Assembly: GCF_015158295.1 (NCBI RefSeq)
Contig: NZ_JACDXV010000001.1
Location: forward strand, 930,001 to 994,000
Direction: 5' to 3'
Origin: Devosia faecipullorum
GTDB lineage: Bacteria; Pseudomonadota; Alphaproteobacteria; Rhizobiales; Devosiaceae
DNA: 64,000 nucleotides
A program made the translations under genes and the position numbers. Shown here in pieces: positions 29,220 through 37,429 of this stretch. The notes beneath the pieces are model-generated. The model did no database searches and was not told the origin of the DNA. It saw only the letters and a program-made list of their open reading frames with translations. Positions within the stretch are counted from its first letter, which is position 1, and each line of letters opens with the position of its first letter.

Positions 29220-29327
29220 CATCACAGCGGGTGTTTCTCCTCCCTCCCTTGCGTCCGCTGCGTTCCCTCCTGGCAGGCTTGCCCTGTCACTTAGGCCCCG
29301 CTCTCCCCTCGAGCGGGGTTTTCTTTT
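29220..29327 (+). ncRNA. Small RNA unit A of the tandem anti-Shine-Dalgarno array
   Basis: The predicted transcript is about 108 nt. A 5' hairpin (AGCGG 29226-29230 with CCGCT 29255-29259) exposes CCTCCCTCCC (29239-29248) in its loop. A second CCCTCC follows at 29265-29270. It ends in an intrinsic terminator. Size and position near lsrB are consistent with AbcR (alpha-r15) small RNAs. Such pyrimidine motifs pair with Shine-Dalgarno sequences and repress translation. No credible protein overlaps it. Confidence 0.68.
29296..29327 (+). terminator. Terminator of sRNA unit A
   Basis: Arms CCCCGCTC (29296-29303) and GAGCGGGG (29311-29318) are followed by TTTTCTTTT. Confidence 0.9.
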
Positions 29328-29351
29328 GCCTGCATTCCGCCATGCAAAAAT

Positions 29352-29406
29352 GCATAGCTGACATGTTGGTTTTAGGATTGTCTATCGATCCGGTAGAGTT
29401 CATATA
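29352..29406 (+). promoter_or_regulatory. Promoter and upstream box of sRNA unit B
   Basis: Box GCATAGCTGACAT (29352-29364), 13 nt, -35 TTGTCT (29378-29383), 17 nt, -10 CATATA (29401-29406). Predicted start near 29413. Confidence 0.68.
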
Positions 29407-29412
29407 TCCCCT

Positions 29413-29608
29413 CGTTGCTGAGGCGCGCTCCGATCTCCTCCTCCCTTCGGACCCCGTATCGCAACAATGAGCTGCGGATCTTCTCCTCCTCCCTTGATCC
29501 AAGGCTCACTGGCAGAGCGCATACCCTCCTCCCTTGCTCTCTGCCCCACTTTCGATTTGGCTTCGGCCCAGTCATCAGGCCCTATCTTCGGATAGGGCCT
29601 CTTTTTTT
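29413..29608 (+). ncRNA. Small RNA unit B with three CCTCCTCCC hairpin loops
   Basis: The predicted transcript is about 195 nt. Three consecutive hairpins each present CCTCCTCCC in the loop. Stem 1 is TCCGA/TCGGA (29429-29433, 29447-29451; motif 29437-29445). Stem 2 is GGATC/GATCC (29476-29480, 29496-29500; motif 29485-29493). Stem 3 is GGCAGAGC with GCTCTCTGCC (29511-29518, 29536-29545; motif 29525-29533). A TTCG-capped terminator ends it. The repeated loop motif resembles the alpha-r14/NfeR1 (suhB), cuckoo/CcsR and AbcR families; the exact family is not settled here. Confidence 0.75.
29577..29608 (+). terminator. Terminator of sRNA unit B
   Basis: Arms AGGCCCTATC (29577-29586) and GATAGGGCCT (29591-29600) with loop TTCG are followed by CTTTTTTT. 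Confidence 0.95.
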
Positions 29609-29670
29609 GCCCAAACATCCGGCGCTTTCCAGCCTGACTCTTTCTCGGACAGATTGTCGCTGTGCCCGCT

Positions 29671-29724
29671 GCATGGCTGGCATGACCTCTCATGCATTGC
29701 TGACCGGGCAGTCAAAACCTATAT
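29671..29724 (+). promoter_or_regulatory. Promoter and upstream box of sRNA unit C
   Basis: Box GCATGGCTGGCAT (29671-29683), 13 nt, -35 TTGCTG (29697-29702), 16 nt, -10 CTATAT (29719-29724). Predicted start near 29731. Confidence 0.7.
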
Positions 29725-29730
29725 TGGCCT

Positions 29731-29925
29731 TGTCGCTGCGGCGCCGCTCCGTACCTCCTCCCTCGGACCCGCGCTGCCGACAATTGAGTTTGGAACCGTA
29801 TCCTCCTCCCTCGGTTTTAACTCAACCGGTTGGCCGCCAACCCTCCTCCCTGGCGCCGGCCATTACTAGCGATTTGGCTTCGGCCCTATCAAAGGCTCCA
29901 ACTTCGGTTGGAGCCTCTTTTTTTT
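29731..29925 (+). ncRNA. Small RNA unit C with three CCTCCTCCC hairpin loops
   Basis: The predicted transcript is about 195 nt and is a paralogue of unit B. Loops with CCTCCTCCC lie at 29754-29762 (stem TCCG/CGGA), 29802-29810 (stems AACCG/CGGTT and outer TTGAGTT/AACTCAA) and 29842-29850 (stem GCCA/TGGC). Stem sequences differ from unit B while the loops are identical. The 17-base block CGATTTGGCTTCGGCCC before the terminator is shared exactly with unit B (29553-29569 and 29870-29886). Confidence 0.75.
29893..29925 (+). terminator. Terminator of sRNA unit C
   Basis: Arms AGGCTCCAAC (29893-29902) and GTTGGAGCCT (29907-29916) with loop TTCG are followed by CTTTTTTTT. Confidence 0.95.
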
Positions 29926-29953
29926 GCGTCCCATTCATTCATCCTGCGAATCT

Positions 29954-30008
29954 GCATGGCAGCCTTGCCGATTGCGCGTTTGTGATCGAGGCGGCGACGC
30001 GGGATAAT
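29954..30008 (+). promoter_or_regulatory. Promoter and degenerate upstream box of sRNA unit D
   Basis: Box GCATGGCAGCCTT (29954-29966; first seven bases as in A and C), 13 nt, -35 TTGTGA (29980-29985), 17 nt, -10 GATAAT (30003-30008). Predicted start near 30015. Confidence 0.6.
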
Positions 30009-30014
30009 TCACTC

Positions 30015-30110
30015 AACGGCGGCGTTCGTGGCGACGCCGCTTCCTCCAAGGTCAGCGGCCCCGGCCGAAGACCTCCGGCCCTGCCCATCCCCTCGGGCGG
30101 GGCCTTTTTT
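30015..30110 (+). ncRNA. Small RNA unit D
   Basis: The predicted transcript is about 96 nt. A 5' hairpin (GCGGCGT 30019-30025 with ACGCCGC 30034-30040) is followed by an unpaired TTCCTCC, a second CCTCC at 30072-30076, and a terminator. It has fewer anti-Shine-Dalgarno motifs than B and C and is the weakest of the four, but it keeps the promoter and upstream box layout. It lies about 130 bases before the next gene, whose own ribosome-binding site is separate. Confidence 0.55.
30077..30110 (+). terminator. Terminator of sRNA unit D
   Basis: Arms GGCCCTGCCC (30077-30086) and GGGCGGGGCC (30095-30104, one G-T pair) are followed by six T. Confidence 0.88.
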
Positions 30111-30241
30111 CTTGCAGAATGCGCTATTTGCCTGGCAGCTTTTGCCGAGAACCATTCTTTCCCGCCCCAATAAACTGATTTCATTCGTCTTTTGGCGGCA
30201 TGCCTCTTGCATCGCGCTTCCCATATACTGGGAGACAGGCC

Positions 30242-31366
30242 ATGGTCAGCGTCACATCCACTTCGCCCTACGCCGCCTATCAGAATTATGCGGCTAGCTA
30301 TTCCGGCACTGCAACATCGTCCACGACGCCGCAGCAGCCGCAGAGCCAGTCAGGCACAGATAGCGCCGCCACTTCGGTCACCCTGTCCGACGATGCCCTT
30401 GCTGCCCTGGCGGAGCGGGATTTTGCCGCCGTCCTCGCCGAGGCCCATGCCAAACTCCTCGCCCTGCTCGAGGAAGCAGGCCGCACCAGCCCCGTCAAAG
30501 GCGGCAAGCTGGCGCTCGATCTCTCCGGCCTCGATCAGCGCGAGCTTTTCGCCATGTCGAGCGACGCCAGCTTCTCGCCGGATGAGCGCGAGGCCGCCGG
30601 GCTCGAAATGCAGCGCCGCTTCGAAGCCGCCCTGTCCGGCCCTGCCGCTATCGCCGAAGTCATCGGCAATTATGTCGGTCTTTACAAAGCCGCCGCTGCC
30701 TATCTCGACAGCCTGGGCGCCGAAGAACGCGCCAGCGCCGATTGGAGGGCCGGCCGCGATGCAATTGCCGAGGGCCTGAAGCAGCTGCAAACCAGGCCGG
30801 GCACCTTGCCCGATCTCGGCCCCAACGATCCGGTCGCGCTATATCTGGCGCTCACCGAGGCCGGAAAAGGTGTGGAGCCGTCCATGCCCGATCTGGCTTC
30901 CAATGCCAGAACGACGCTCGACCGCCTCTATGCCGACGCCCATGCCAGAGGCAAGGTGCCCACCTTCAACCGCAACACCATCGTCGGCCAATATATAGAT
31001 GTGTCCGGCTTCTCCAGCGGAGCACTATCTTCAATCGTGCTCGACACGGCCGGCCAGTTCAACGCCGAGGAAACCAGCGCAGCCCGCTCGGCGCTTCATG
31101 CCCGCAGCGGCGCGACACTCCTTGCCGGTTTCCAGGATGCCAATAAATCCGGTGACCCCACCGCCTTCAGCCGCAACATCATCACCGCCTTCTCGTCCCT
31201 CTCCGCCGAGGAAAGACAGGCCGCCGGCTGGTCCGATCAGCTCTATCAGGCGGCCATGCAATCCTATGTCACGACGACCAAGCTGATGGACATGTTCAGC
31301 CAATCCACCGGCGGTAATAATAGCGGCGCACCAAATCTGGCGAGCTTGCTGGGCGGCATGCAGTAA
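30242..31366 (+). CDS. Conserved-looking protein of unknown function
   Basis: The 374-residue product starts at ATG 30242 with GGGAGACAGG upstream; an upstream in-frame ATG at 30200 has no support. The first 55 residues are Ser/Thr/Gln/Tyr-rich low complexity without a signal peptide. The rest is largely helical and Ala-rich (for example RDFAAVLAEAHAKLLALLEEAG). The C-terminus is again Gly/Asn/Ser-rich. The composition recalls secreted or flagellum-associated proteins of Hyphomicrobiales, but no domain was recognised. It directly follows the small-RNA array. Confidence 0.75.
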   Translation: MVSVTSTSPYAAYQNYAASYSGTATSSTTPQQPQSQSGTDSAATSVTLSDDALAALAERDFAAVLAEAHAKLLALLEEAGRTSPVKGGKLALDLSGLDQRELFAMSSDASFSPDEREAAGLEMQRRFEAALSGPAAIAEVIGNYVGLYKAAAAYLDSLGAEERASADWRAGRDAIAEGLKQLQTRPGTLPDLGPNDPVALYLALTEAGKGVEPSMPDLASNARTTLDRLYADAHARGKVPTFNRNTIVGQYIDVSGFSSGALSSIVLDTAGQFNAEETSAARSALHARSGATLLAGFQDANKSGDPTAFSRNIITAFSSLSAEERQAAGWSDQLYQAAMQSYVTTTKLMDMFSQSTGGNNSGAPNLASLLGGMQ

Positions 31367-31393
31367 GCGGGAACCGCGAGGCCGCCAGCGCCA

Positions 31394-32626
<1,233 letters not shown>

Positions 32627-32627
32627 C

Positions 32628-32665
32628 TAAAGCATCGGGCCGAAAAGTGCGATGCGGTTTTAGGA
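32628..32665. repeat. Rhizobial-type intergenic element (GCCGAAAAGTG...GCGGTTTT)
   Basis: AAAGCATCGGGCCGAAAAGT is followed by GCGATGCGGTTTTAGG. The core resembles the widespread rhizobial intergenic element with CCGAAAAGTGG...CCGGTTTT; GCATCG and CGATGC form a short stem. The rest of the 220 bases to the next gene shows nothing. Confidence 0.5.
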
Positions 32666-32819
32666 TTAGTCCCATGCACCGGGTCCGGGGCGCCGAACAC
32701 CCGCGGCGTTGGAGGCGTCGCCACATTTATGCCCTCAAATGACCCCCGCACCTTCATACTCGAACCGCATTGAACTGGTTTCCTTTTGGCGTTGAAGCGA
32801 GGATAGCGACGTCGATCCC

Positions 32820-33116
32820 ATGCACATATCTGCGTCTCCCAGACGAAGGAAAATCGGGCTGATCGCCCTGTTCGGCATTCTGGTGCCGGTGTCTGCCGCC
32901 ATGGCGCTCATGGCCGGCATCACCCCTGCCCTTGCCGCCGACATCGCCCGTCAGCCCGATACACAGGTGGCCGTTTTCATGGTGCCCCTGACCCTTCTGG
33001 TTCTGGCCCTGCTCTTCGAAGCCGCCCGTTTCATTCGACGTGGCGCCCTCCCGGCTCAATCTTCCGTTCGACCCGCCCGTCCCCTGCATTGGCCGCAGGA
33101 TCGGCGCAAAGGCTGA
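32820..33116 (+). CDS. Small membrane protein of unknown function
   Basis: The 98-residue product has two hydrophobic segments (about 13-39 and 51-67) separated by a short polar turn (DIARQPDTQ) and a basic C-terminus. The ribosome-binding site is weak (GCGAGG about 18 nt upstream), which lowers confidence. A perfect intrinsic terminator 33 nt downstream supports transcription through this frame. Confidence 0.55.
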   Translation: MHISASPRRRKIGLIALFGILVPVSAAMALMAGITPALAADIARQPDTQVAVFMVPLTLLVLALLFEAARFIRRGALPAQSSVRPARPLHWPQDRRKG

Positions 33117-33148
33117 GCGCGCAGACAAGCACTCCCTCCTGACGTACT

Positions 33149-33176
33149 GGCCGGCAGCTCTGCCGGCCTCTTTTTT
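33149..33176 (+). terminator. Intrinsic terminator
   Basis: Arms GGCCGGCA (33149-33156) and TGCCGGCC (33161-33168) are followed by TC and six T. Confidence 0.92.
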
Positions 33177-33245
33177 AGTGCTGGCCTATTGCCCGGCCCG
33201 GCGCTGCGGTCCACACTCATGGCCTATTTGCGAGGAGGATTGACC

Positions 33246-33674
33246 ATGCACGTCGAGAACATCTTGCAGACCAAGGGCGTCGTCGTTCATACGCTCGCCC
33301 AGACCGCCACCATTGCCGACGCGGTCGCCCTGCTCAATACCCACAATATCGGCGCTCTGGTCATTACCGGCCATGGCGGTGCCGTTGCCGGCATCCTGTC
33401 CGAGCGCGATGTCGTGCGCCTGCTCGGCAAGAATCCGCTGAGCGCGCTCGACACCAGGATCGACGCCTGCATGACCAAGGACGTGGTGACCTGCGAGCGC
33501 ACGACCCGGATCGCAGATGTCATGGAGCGCATGACCCGCCGCCGCATTCGCCACATGCCCGTGGTCGAGGACGGCGCGCTGGTCGGCATCATTTCCATCG
33601 GCGACGTGGTCAACCAGAAAATCCGCGAAGTCGAACACGAGGCCGAGGCGCTGCGCGATTACATCGCCGGCTGA
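33246..33674 (+). CDS. CBS-domain pair protein
   Basis: The 142-residue product consists of two CBS domains (about 8-65 and 75-132; GAVAGILSERDVVRLLG and GALVGIISIGDVVNQKI). Such stand-alone pairs bind adenosine nucleotides and act as energy sensors for partner proteins. GAGGAGG precedes ATG 33246. It belongs to a small family common in alphaproteobacteria (inosine-monophosphate-dehydrogenase-like CBS). The partner is unknown. Confidence 0.92.
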   Translation: MHVENILQTKGVVVHTLAQTATIADAVALLNTHNIGALVITGHGGAVAGILSERDVVRLLGKNPLSALDTRIDACMTKDVVTCERTTRIADVMERMTRRRIRHMPVVEDGALVGIISIGDVVNQKIREVEHEAEALRDYIAG

Positions 33675-33800
33675 TCCCGGCGCGGACCTTACTAAACTTA
33701 CCAAGTCTTCATGCAGCCGCAAGGTCGCGAAGACTTGGCGTTCCCTAATGTCCTTTGCGTGCCGGATAACCGGTCAATCCCATGCAAAGGATGACGATAG

Positions 33801-34406
33801 ATGAAGATCATTTCGACCCCCGCGATCGTCGCGCTGATGACGGCGACGCTCGGCCTTTCCACCCTGCCTGCCGCTTTTGCCCAAGAGACTATTCAAGGCC
33901 CCGACACCGCCCAGACCCAGCCCCGTCATTCCGATGAGCGCGGTTTCCGGCCCGGCGGCAATGGCCACCAACGGACCTTTGGCGGGGGCACCATTCTCGG
34001 CCTCGAACGCGGCGCCGAGGCGGTGGAGATCGCCCTTGTCCGCCTCGGCCATCGCCTCGATTTGACCGAGGATCAGGCGGGACTTCTCGACAATCTCAAG
34101 AGCGTTTCCCTCGCTGCTGCCGAAGATCTTGCCGCCACTTTCGATACGATCCGCTCCGCTGCCGGCGAAACCGCCGAACGCCCGGATCTCCCAGTCCAGC
34201 TGGAAAACCGCATCGCCTTCGACAAGGCGCACCTTGCCGCCCTTGAAAGCGTCCAACCCGCCCTCACCGCCTTCTTCGACAGCCTCGATGATCAACAGAA
34301 AGCCGCGCTTGCGCCAGACCGCAGCCCGCGCGCAGACGCCCAGCGCGGTCACGAGAGCCACCGCCACGATTCCAAGCGCCACGAACACACCCCCAGTCGG
34401 CGCTGA
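33801..34406 (+). CDS. Periplasmic LTXXQ-motif (Spy/CpxP-like) protein
   Basis: The 201-residue product has a signal peptide ending near AAFAQ (residue 28). The LTXXQ motif appears as LDLTEDQAGLL, with a second degenerate copy SLDDQQKAAL. The C-terminus is rich in His, Arg and Ser (QRGHESHRHDSKRHEH), a possible metal-binding tail. Family members act as periplasmic chaperones or metal-stress proteins. AAAGGATG precedes the ATG, and a terminator follows. Confidence 0.85.
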   Translation: MKIISTPAIVALMTATLGLSTLPAAFAQETIQGPDTAQTQPRHSDERGFRPGGNGHQRTFGGGTILGLERGAEAVEIALVRLGHRLDLTEDQAGLLDNLKSVSLAAAEDLAATFDTIRSAAGETAERPDLPVQLENRIAFDKAHLAALESVQPALTAFFDSLDDQQKAALAPDRSPRADAQRGHESHRHDSKRHEHTPSRR

Positions 34407-34420
34407 TCCGCGCCACGAAG

Positions 34421-34454
34421 AACCCCGGCTCTCAACAGCCGGGGTTTGCTTTTC
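34421..34454 (+). terminator. Intrinsic terminator of the LTXXQ gene
   Basis: Arms AACCCCGGCT (34421-34430) and AGCCGGGGTT (34437-34446) are followed by TGCTTTT. Confidence 0.85.
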
Positions 34455-34499
34455 TCCAAAGCTCGACTACCAATTCATGGACCCTAATTAGAGCCGTCC

Positions 34500-35732
34500 A
34501 TGACCAAGCTGCCTCTCGATCCCGCCCGCCTCCGCGCCCTTTTTCCCGCCTTTGCCGAACCGCGCCTGGCCGGACAGGCGTTTTTCGAGAATGCTGGCGG
34601 CTCCTATACGGTCAAGCCGGTCCTCGATCGGCTAGATCACTATTACCGCGCCAGCAAGGTGCAGCCCTACGGCGTCTATCCCGCCTCCATCGAGGCCGGC
34701 GAAGCCATGGACATGGCTTTCGAGCGCATGGCGCAGGTCTTCAACGTCACCGCCGACTGGATACATTTCGGCCCCTCGACCTCTGCCAATACCTATGTCC
34801 TCGCCAATGCCTTTTCCGGCTGGCTGAAGCCGGGCGACGCCATCATCGTCACCAATCAGGACCATGAGGCCAATAGCGGCAATTGGCGGCGTCTGGCGCG
34901 GCATGGCATCGAGGTGCGCGAATGGACCGTCGACAAGGGCACTGGCCGACTTTCGCTCACCGCCCTCGACGCGCTGCTCGACAATAAGGTGAAGCTGGTC
35001 GCCGCGCCCCATTGCTCCAATGTCGCCGGCGAGATCAATCCCGTCGCCGACATTGCCGCCCGCGCCCATTCCGTCGGTGCCGTTCTGGTTGTGGACGGCG
35101 TCGGCTATGCGCCCCACGGCATCCCCGATTTGAAGGCGCTCGGCGCCGACATCTACCTCTTTTCGGCCTATAAGGTTTATGGCCCCCACCAGGGCGTCAT
35201 GGCCATCCGCCCCGACCTCGCCGCCGCCCTGCCCAATCAGGGGCATTATTTCAACGATGCCAAGCCGCGTTATCGCCTGACCCCCGCCGGTCCCGATCAC
35301 GCCCAGATCGCCGCCAGCGCCGGCATTGCCGATTATCTCGAACAGGTCTCGCTGATCGCCGGCGACGTCGTTGAAGGAACCGATCCCTTCCGCCGCGCCA
35401 ACGCCGCCATGCGCGCGCAGGAAATGGCGCTCGCCCGGCCCCTGCTCGATTTCCTGCGCGCCCGCAACGACGTGCGCATCATCGGTCCGGACGATCCCGA
35501 ACTGCGCGCGCCCACCATCGCCCTGCACCATGCCGAGCCGGGCATCGAACTGGCAAAGCGTCTCGTCAAACACGGCATCATGGCGTCGGGGGGCAATTTC
35601 TACGCCGTGCGCCTCCTGGAAGCCTTGGGCATCGACCCGCACAATCATGGCGTCCTGCGCCTTTCCTTCGTGCACTACACGACGCCCGAAGAAATCCAGC
35701 GCCTTATTGAAGCGCTAGACGCCGAGTTGTAG
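34500..35732 (+). CDS. Class V aminotransferase-fold PLP enzyme (cysteine desulfurase-like)
   Basis: The 410-residue product has the class V fold: FFENAGGSYTVKPV near the N-terminus, HFGPSTSANTYVLANA, NQDHEANSGNWRRLA, DGVGYAPHGIPDLKALGADIYLFSAYKVYGPHQG with the Schiff-base Lys, and a C-terminal Arg in LRLSFVHYTT. No SufS-type Cys loop is evident, so it could be a desulfurase-like or a kynureninase-like enzyme. No isc/suf genes are nearby and the reaction is not assigned. Confidence 0.85.
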   Translation: MTKLPLDPARLRALFPAFAEPRLAGQAFFENAGGSYTVKPVLDRLDHYYRASKVQPYGVYPASIEAGEAMDMAFERMAQVFNVTADWIHFGPSTSANTYVLANAFSGWLKPGDAIIVTNQDHEANSGNWRRLARHGIEVREWTVDKGTGRLSLTALDALLDNKVKLVAAPHCSNVAGEINPVADIAARAHSVGAVLVVDGVGYAPHGIPDLKALGADIYLFSAYKVYGPHQGVMAIRPDLAAALPNQGHYFNDAKPRYRLTPAGPDHAQIAASAGIADYLEQVSLIAGDVVEGTDPFRRANAAMRAQEMALARPLLDFLRARNDVRIIGPDDPELRAPTIALHHAEPGIELAKRLVKHGIMASGGNFYAVRLLEALGIDPHNHGVLRLSFVHYTTPEEIQRLIEALDAEL

Positions 35733-35820
35733 CGCAAGAGCAGAAACCTCGCCGCGCTGCCCCCGGGTCGATCCGGAAGCAGACCCCAAGCCACCAGAAA
35801 TCCGATAAACTGAACCCCAC

Positions 35821-36726
35821 ATGTCCCGCCCGCTCGCCACGCTCCTGCTTCTCGTCTGCACCATGTTCTGGGGCTTTGCCTTCATCGCCCAGAAATCGGC
35901 GATGGATTCAATGGGACCACTGAGCTTTGCCGGCGTGCGCTATCTCATCGGCGGCCTTTTGGTCCTGCCGCTGGCCCTGCATGAACGCCGCCGCCGGCCC
36001 ATCACGCTCAACCGCAATCATTGGCTGCTCATTATTGCCATGAGCACGGTATTCTTCCTCGGCTCCTGGCTGCAACAGGCGGGGCTGGCGACCACCACGG
36101 CCACCAATGGCGGCTTCCTCACCGGGCTCTACGTGTTCTTCGTGCCCCTGCTCGGCTATGCGCTGTTCCGCACTCGCCCGCATCCGATCATCTTCATCGG
36201 CGTGCCGCTGGCGCTGATCGGCATCTATTATCTCAATGGCGGAGGGCTCGATTCCTTCAATGCCGGCGACTGGCTGATCGTAGGCAGCGCTATCTTCTGG
36301 GCCCTGCATGTCATCCTGCTCGGCCAGGTCGCTCGCATGACCGGACTGCCGATTTTCGTCTCCGCCATCTCGTTCCTGTTTGCCGGCACCCTGGCCAGTG
36401 CCATGGCATTGGGCACGGAAACCCCGACCATCGAGGCGATTTCCGCCGGCTGGATTGAGATCGGCTATGCGGCGATCTTCTCCACGGCTTTGGCCTTCAC
36501 CTTCCAAGCCATCGGTCAGCAGCATGTCCCTGCCGCCAATGCCGCCATCATTCTATCGGCGGAAAGCCTGTTTGCCGCCTTGGGTGGCGCGCTCATTCTG
36601 GGCGAGCGCCTGCCGATGATCGGCTATGCCGGCGCCACGCTGATCTTCGTCGCAATCCTGCTGGTTGAGGCGCTGCCCCCGTTCTGGGCCCGGCGCAGGA
36701 CGCACGAGCCCCGCATCAGCAACTGA
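35821..36726 (+). CDS. EamA/DMT-family transporter
   Basis: The 301-residue product has ten predicted transmembrane helices in two EamA repeats. Repeat 1 opens with TLLLLVCTMFWGFAFIAQKSAMD, repeat 2 with WLIVGSAIFWALHVILLGQVAR. Such proteins export or import small metabolites such as amino acids; the substrate is unknown. It ends directly before the stop of the convergent DUF2147 gene. Confidence 0.9.
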   Translation: MSRPLATLLLLVCTMFWGFAFIAQKSAMDSMGPLSFAGVRYLIGGLLVLPLALHERRRRPITLNRNHWLLIIAMSTVFFLGSWLQQAGLATTTATNGGFLTGLYVFFVPLLGYALFRTRPHPIIFIGVPLALIGIYYLNGGGLDSFNAGDWLIVGSAIFWALHVILLGQVARMTGLPIFVSAISFLFAGTLASAMALGTETPTIEAISAGWIEIGYAAIFSTALAFTFQAIGQQHVPAANAAIILSAESLFAALGGALILGERLPMIGYAGATLIFVAILLVEALPPFWARRRTHEPRISN

Positions 36727-36727
36727 C

Positions 36728-37117
36728 CTATTCGGCCATGCGGTACATCTTGAAATTCTTGCACAGCACGAAGGCGATGCAGCCGCGCACATTCAACTGA
36801 TCGGCGCTGACATGGCTGATCGTGCCATCGGCGGTCTGCCCGAAAAGATGCAGCTTGCCCTTCCACTGCCCCGGCTTGGATGGCGTGGCGCGGTCGATCA
36901 GCAGGGTGTTGAGATAGGGCATGTTTTCCGCATTGTCGGCCCCATTGCCCAGCCAGATCAACTCCGCACAAAGCTGGGTGCCGTCTCCGCACATGGTCAC
37001 GTCATAGCGCGAATCCCGGAACTCGATTTCCCACTTGCCGGCCGGCGAGGCCATGGCCGGCAGCACGGACACCAGTCCGAGCAGCGCTGCGAGACAATAA
37101 GTGATCAATCTGGTCAT
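36728..37117 (-). CDS. DUF2147 family secreted protein
   Basis: The 129-residue product starts at ATG 37117 with AGGAG 7 nt upstream. A signal peptide (TRLITYCLAALLGLVSVLPAMA) is followed by the DUF2147 core: GKWEIEFRDSRYDVTMCGDGTQLCAELIWLG, then GQWKGKLHLFGQ and a C-terminal VLCKNFKMYRM. The fold is lipocalin-like in related families. The function is unknown. Confidence 0.85.
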   Translation of the reverse strand: MTRLITYCLAALLGLVSVLPAMASPAGKWEIEFRDSRYDVTMCGDGTQLCAELIWLGNGADNAENMPYLNTLLIDRATPSKPGQWKGKLHLFGQTADGTISHVSADQLNVRGCIAFVLCKNFKMYRMAE

Positions 37118-37429
37118 CGAAAACTCCTGCAATCCTGAGCTTATATCTGTCGCCCTTCGGCTGAACGTCATCTGAACGACATCGTCATGCCAACGTCACG
37201 CAGCTTCAATATCGTCATCCCGTCCGGGCTCCCCCAATCGCCCGGGCAGTCAGGCCCACGCTTCCCCGGCTTTGGCCTTCTTGGGCCCGGTCGTCCATCC
37301 CGTGCCTTCATGAACCGCGCCATCCGGTTCTGGCCGCCTTCGGGCGGCCTTTTTTTGTGGACGCCCCGGTTTTGCCCTCGCGCCGCGCCCGCTGCTGCGC
37401 CACAAAGAAGCCAGTTTCCGGGCAGGGTC
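37118..37429. other. Intergenic region before tdk
   Basis: These 312 bases hold no credible protein on either strand. They contain a degenerate palindromic repeat of the window's TCGTCAT type (about 37210-37255) and an isolated + strand intrinsic terminator at 37332-37357. Confidence 0.6.
37332..37357 (+). terminator. Orphan intrinsic terminator upstream of tdk
   Basis: Arms GGCCGCC (37332-37338) and GGCGGCC (37343-37349) with loop TTCG are followed by eight T. No protein gene on this strand ends nearby, so an unannotated short transcript or tdk leader attenuation is implied. Confidence 0.85.

Noticed and set aside
29231..30173. Several open frames of 60-252 codons across the small-RNA array
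   Set aside because: They cross perfect terminators and promoters and have no family resemblance; the region is better explained as non-coding RNA.
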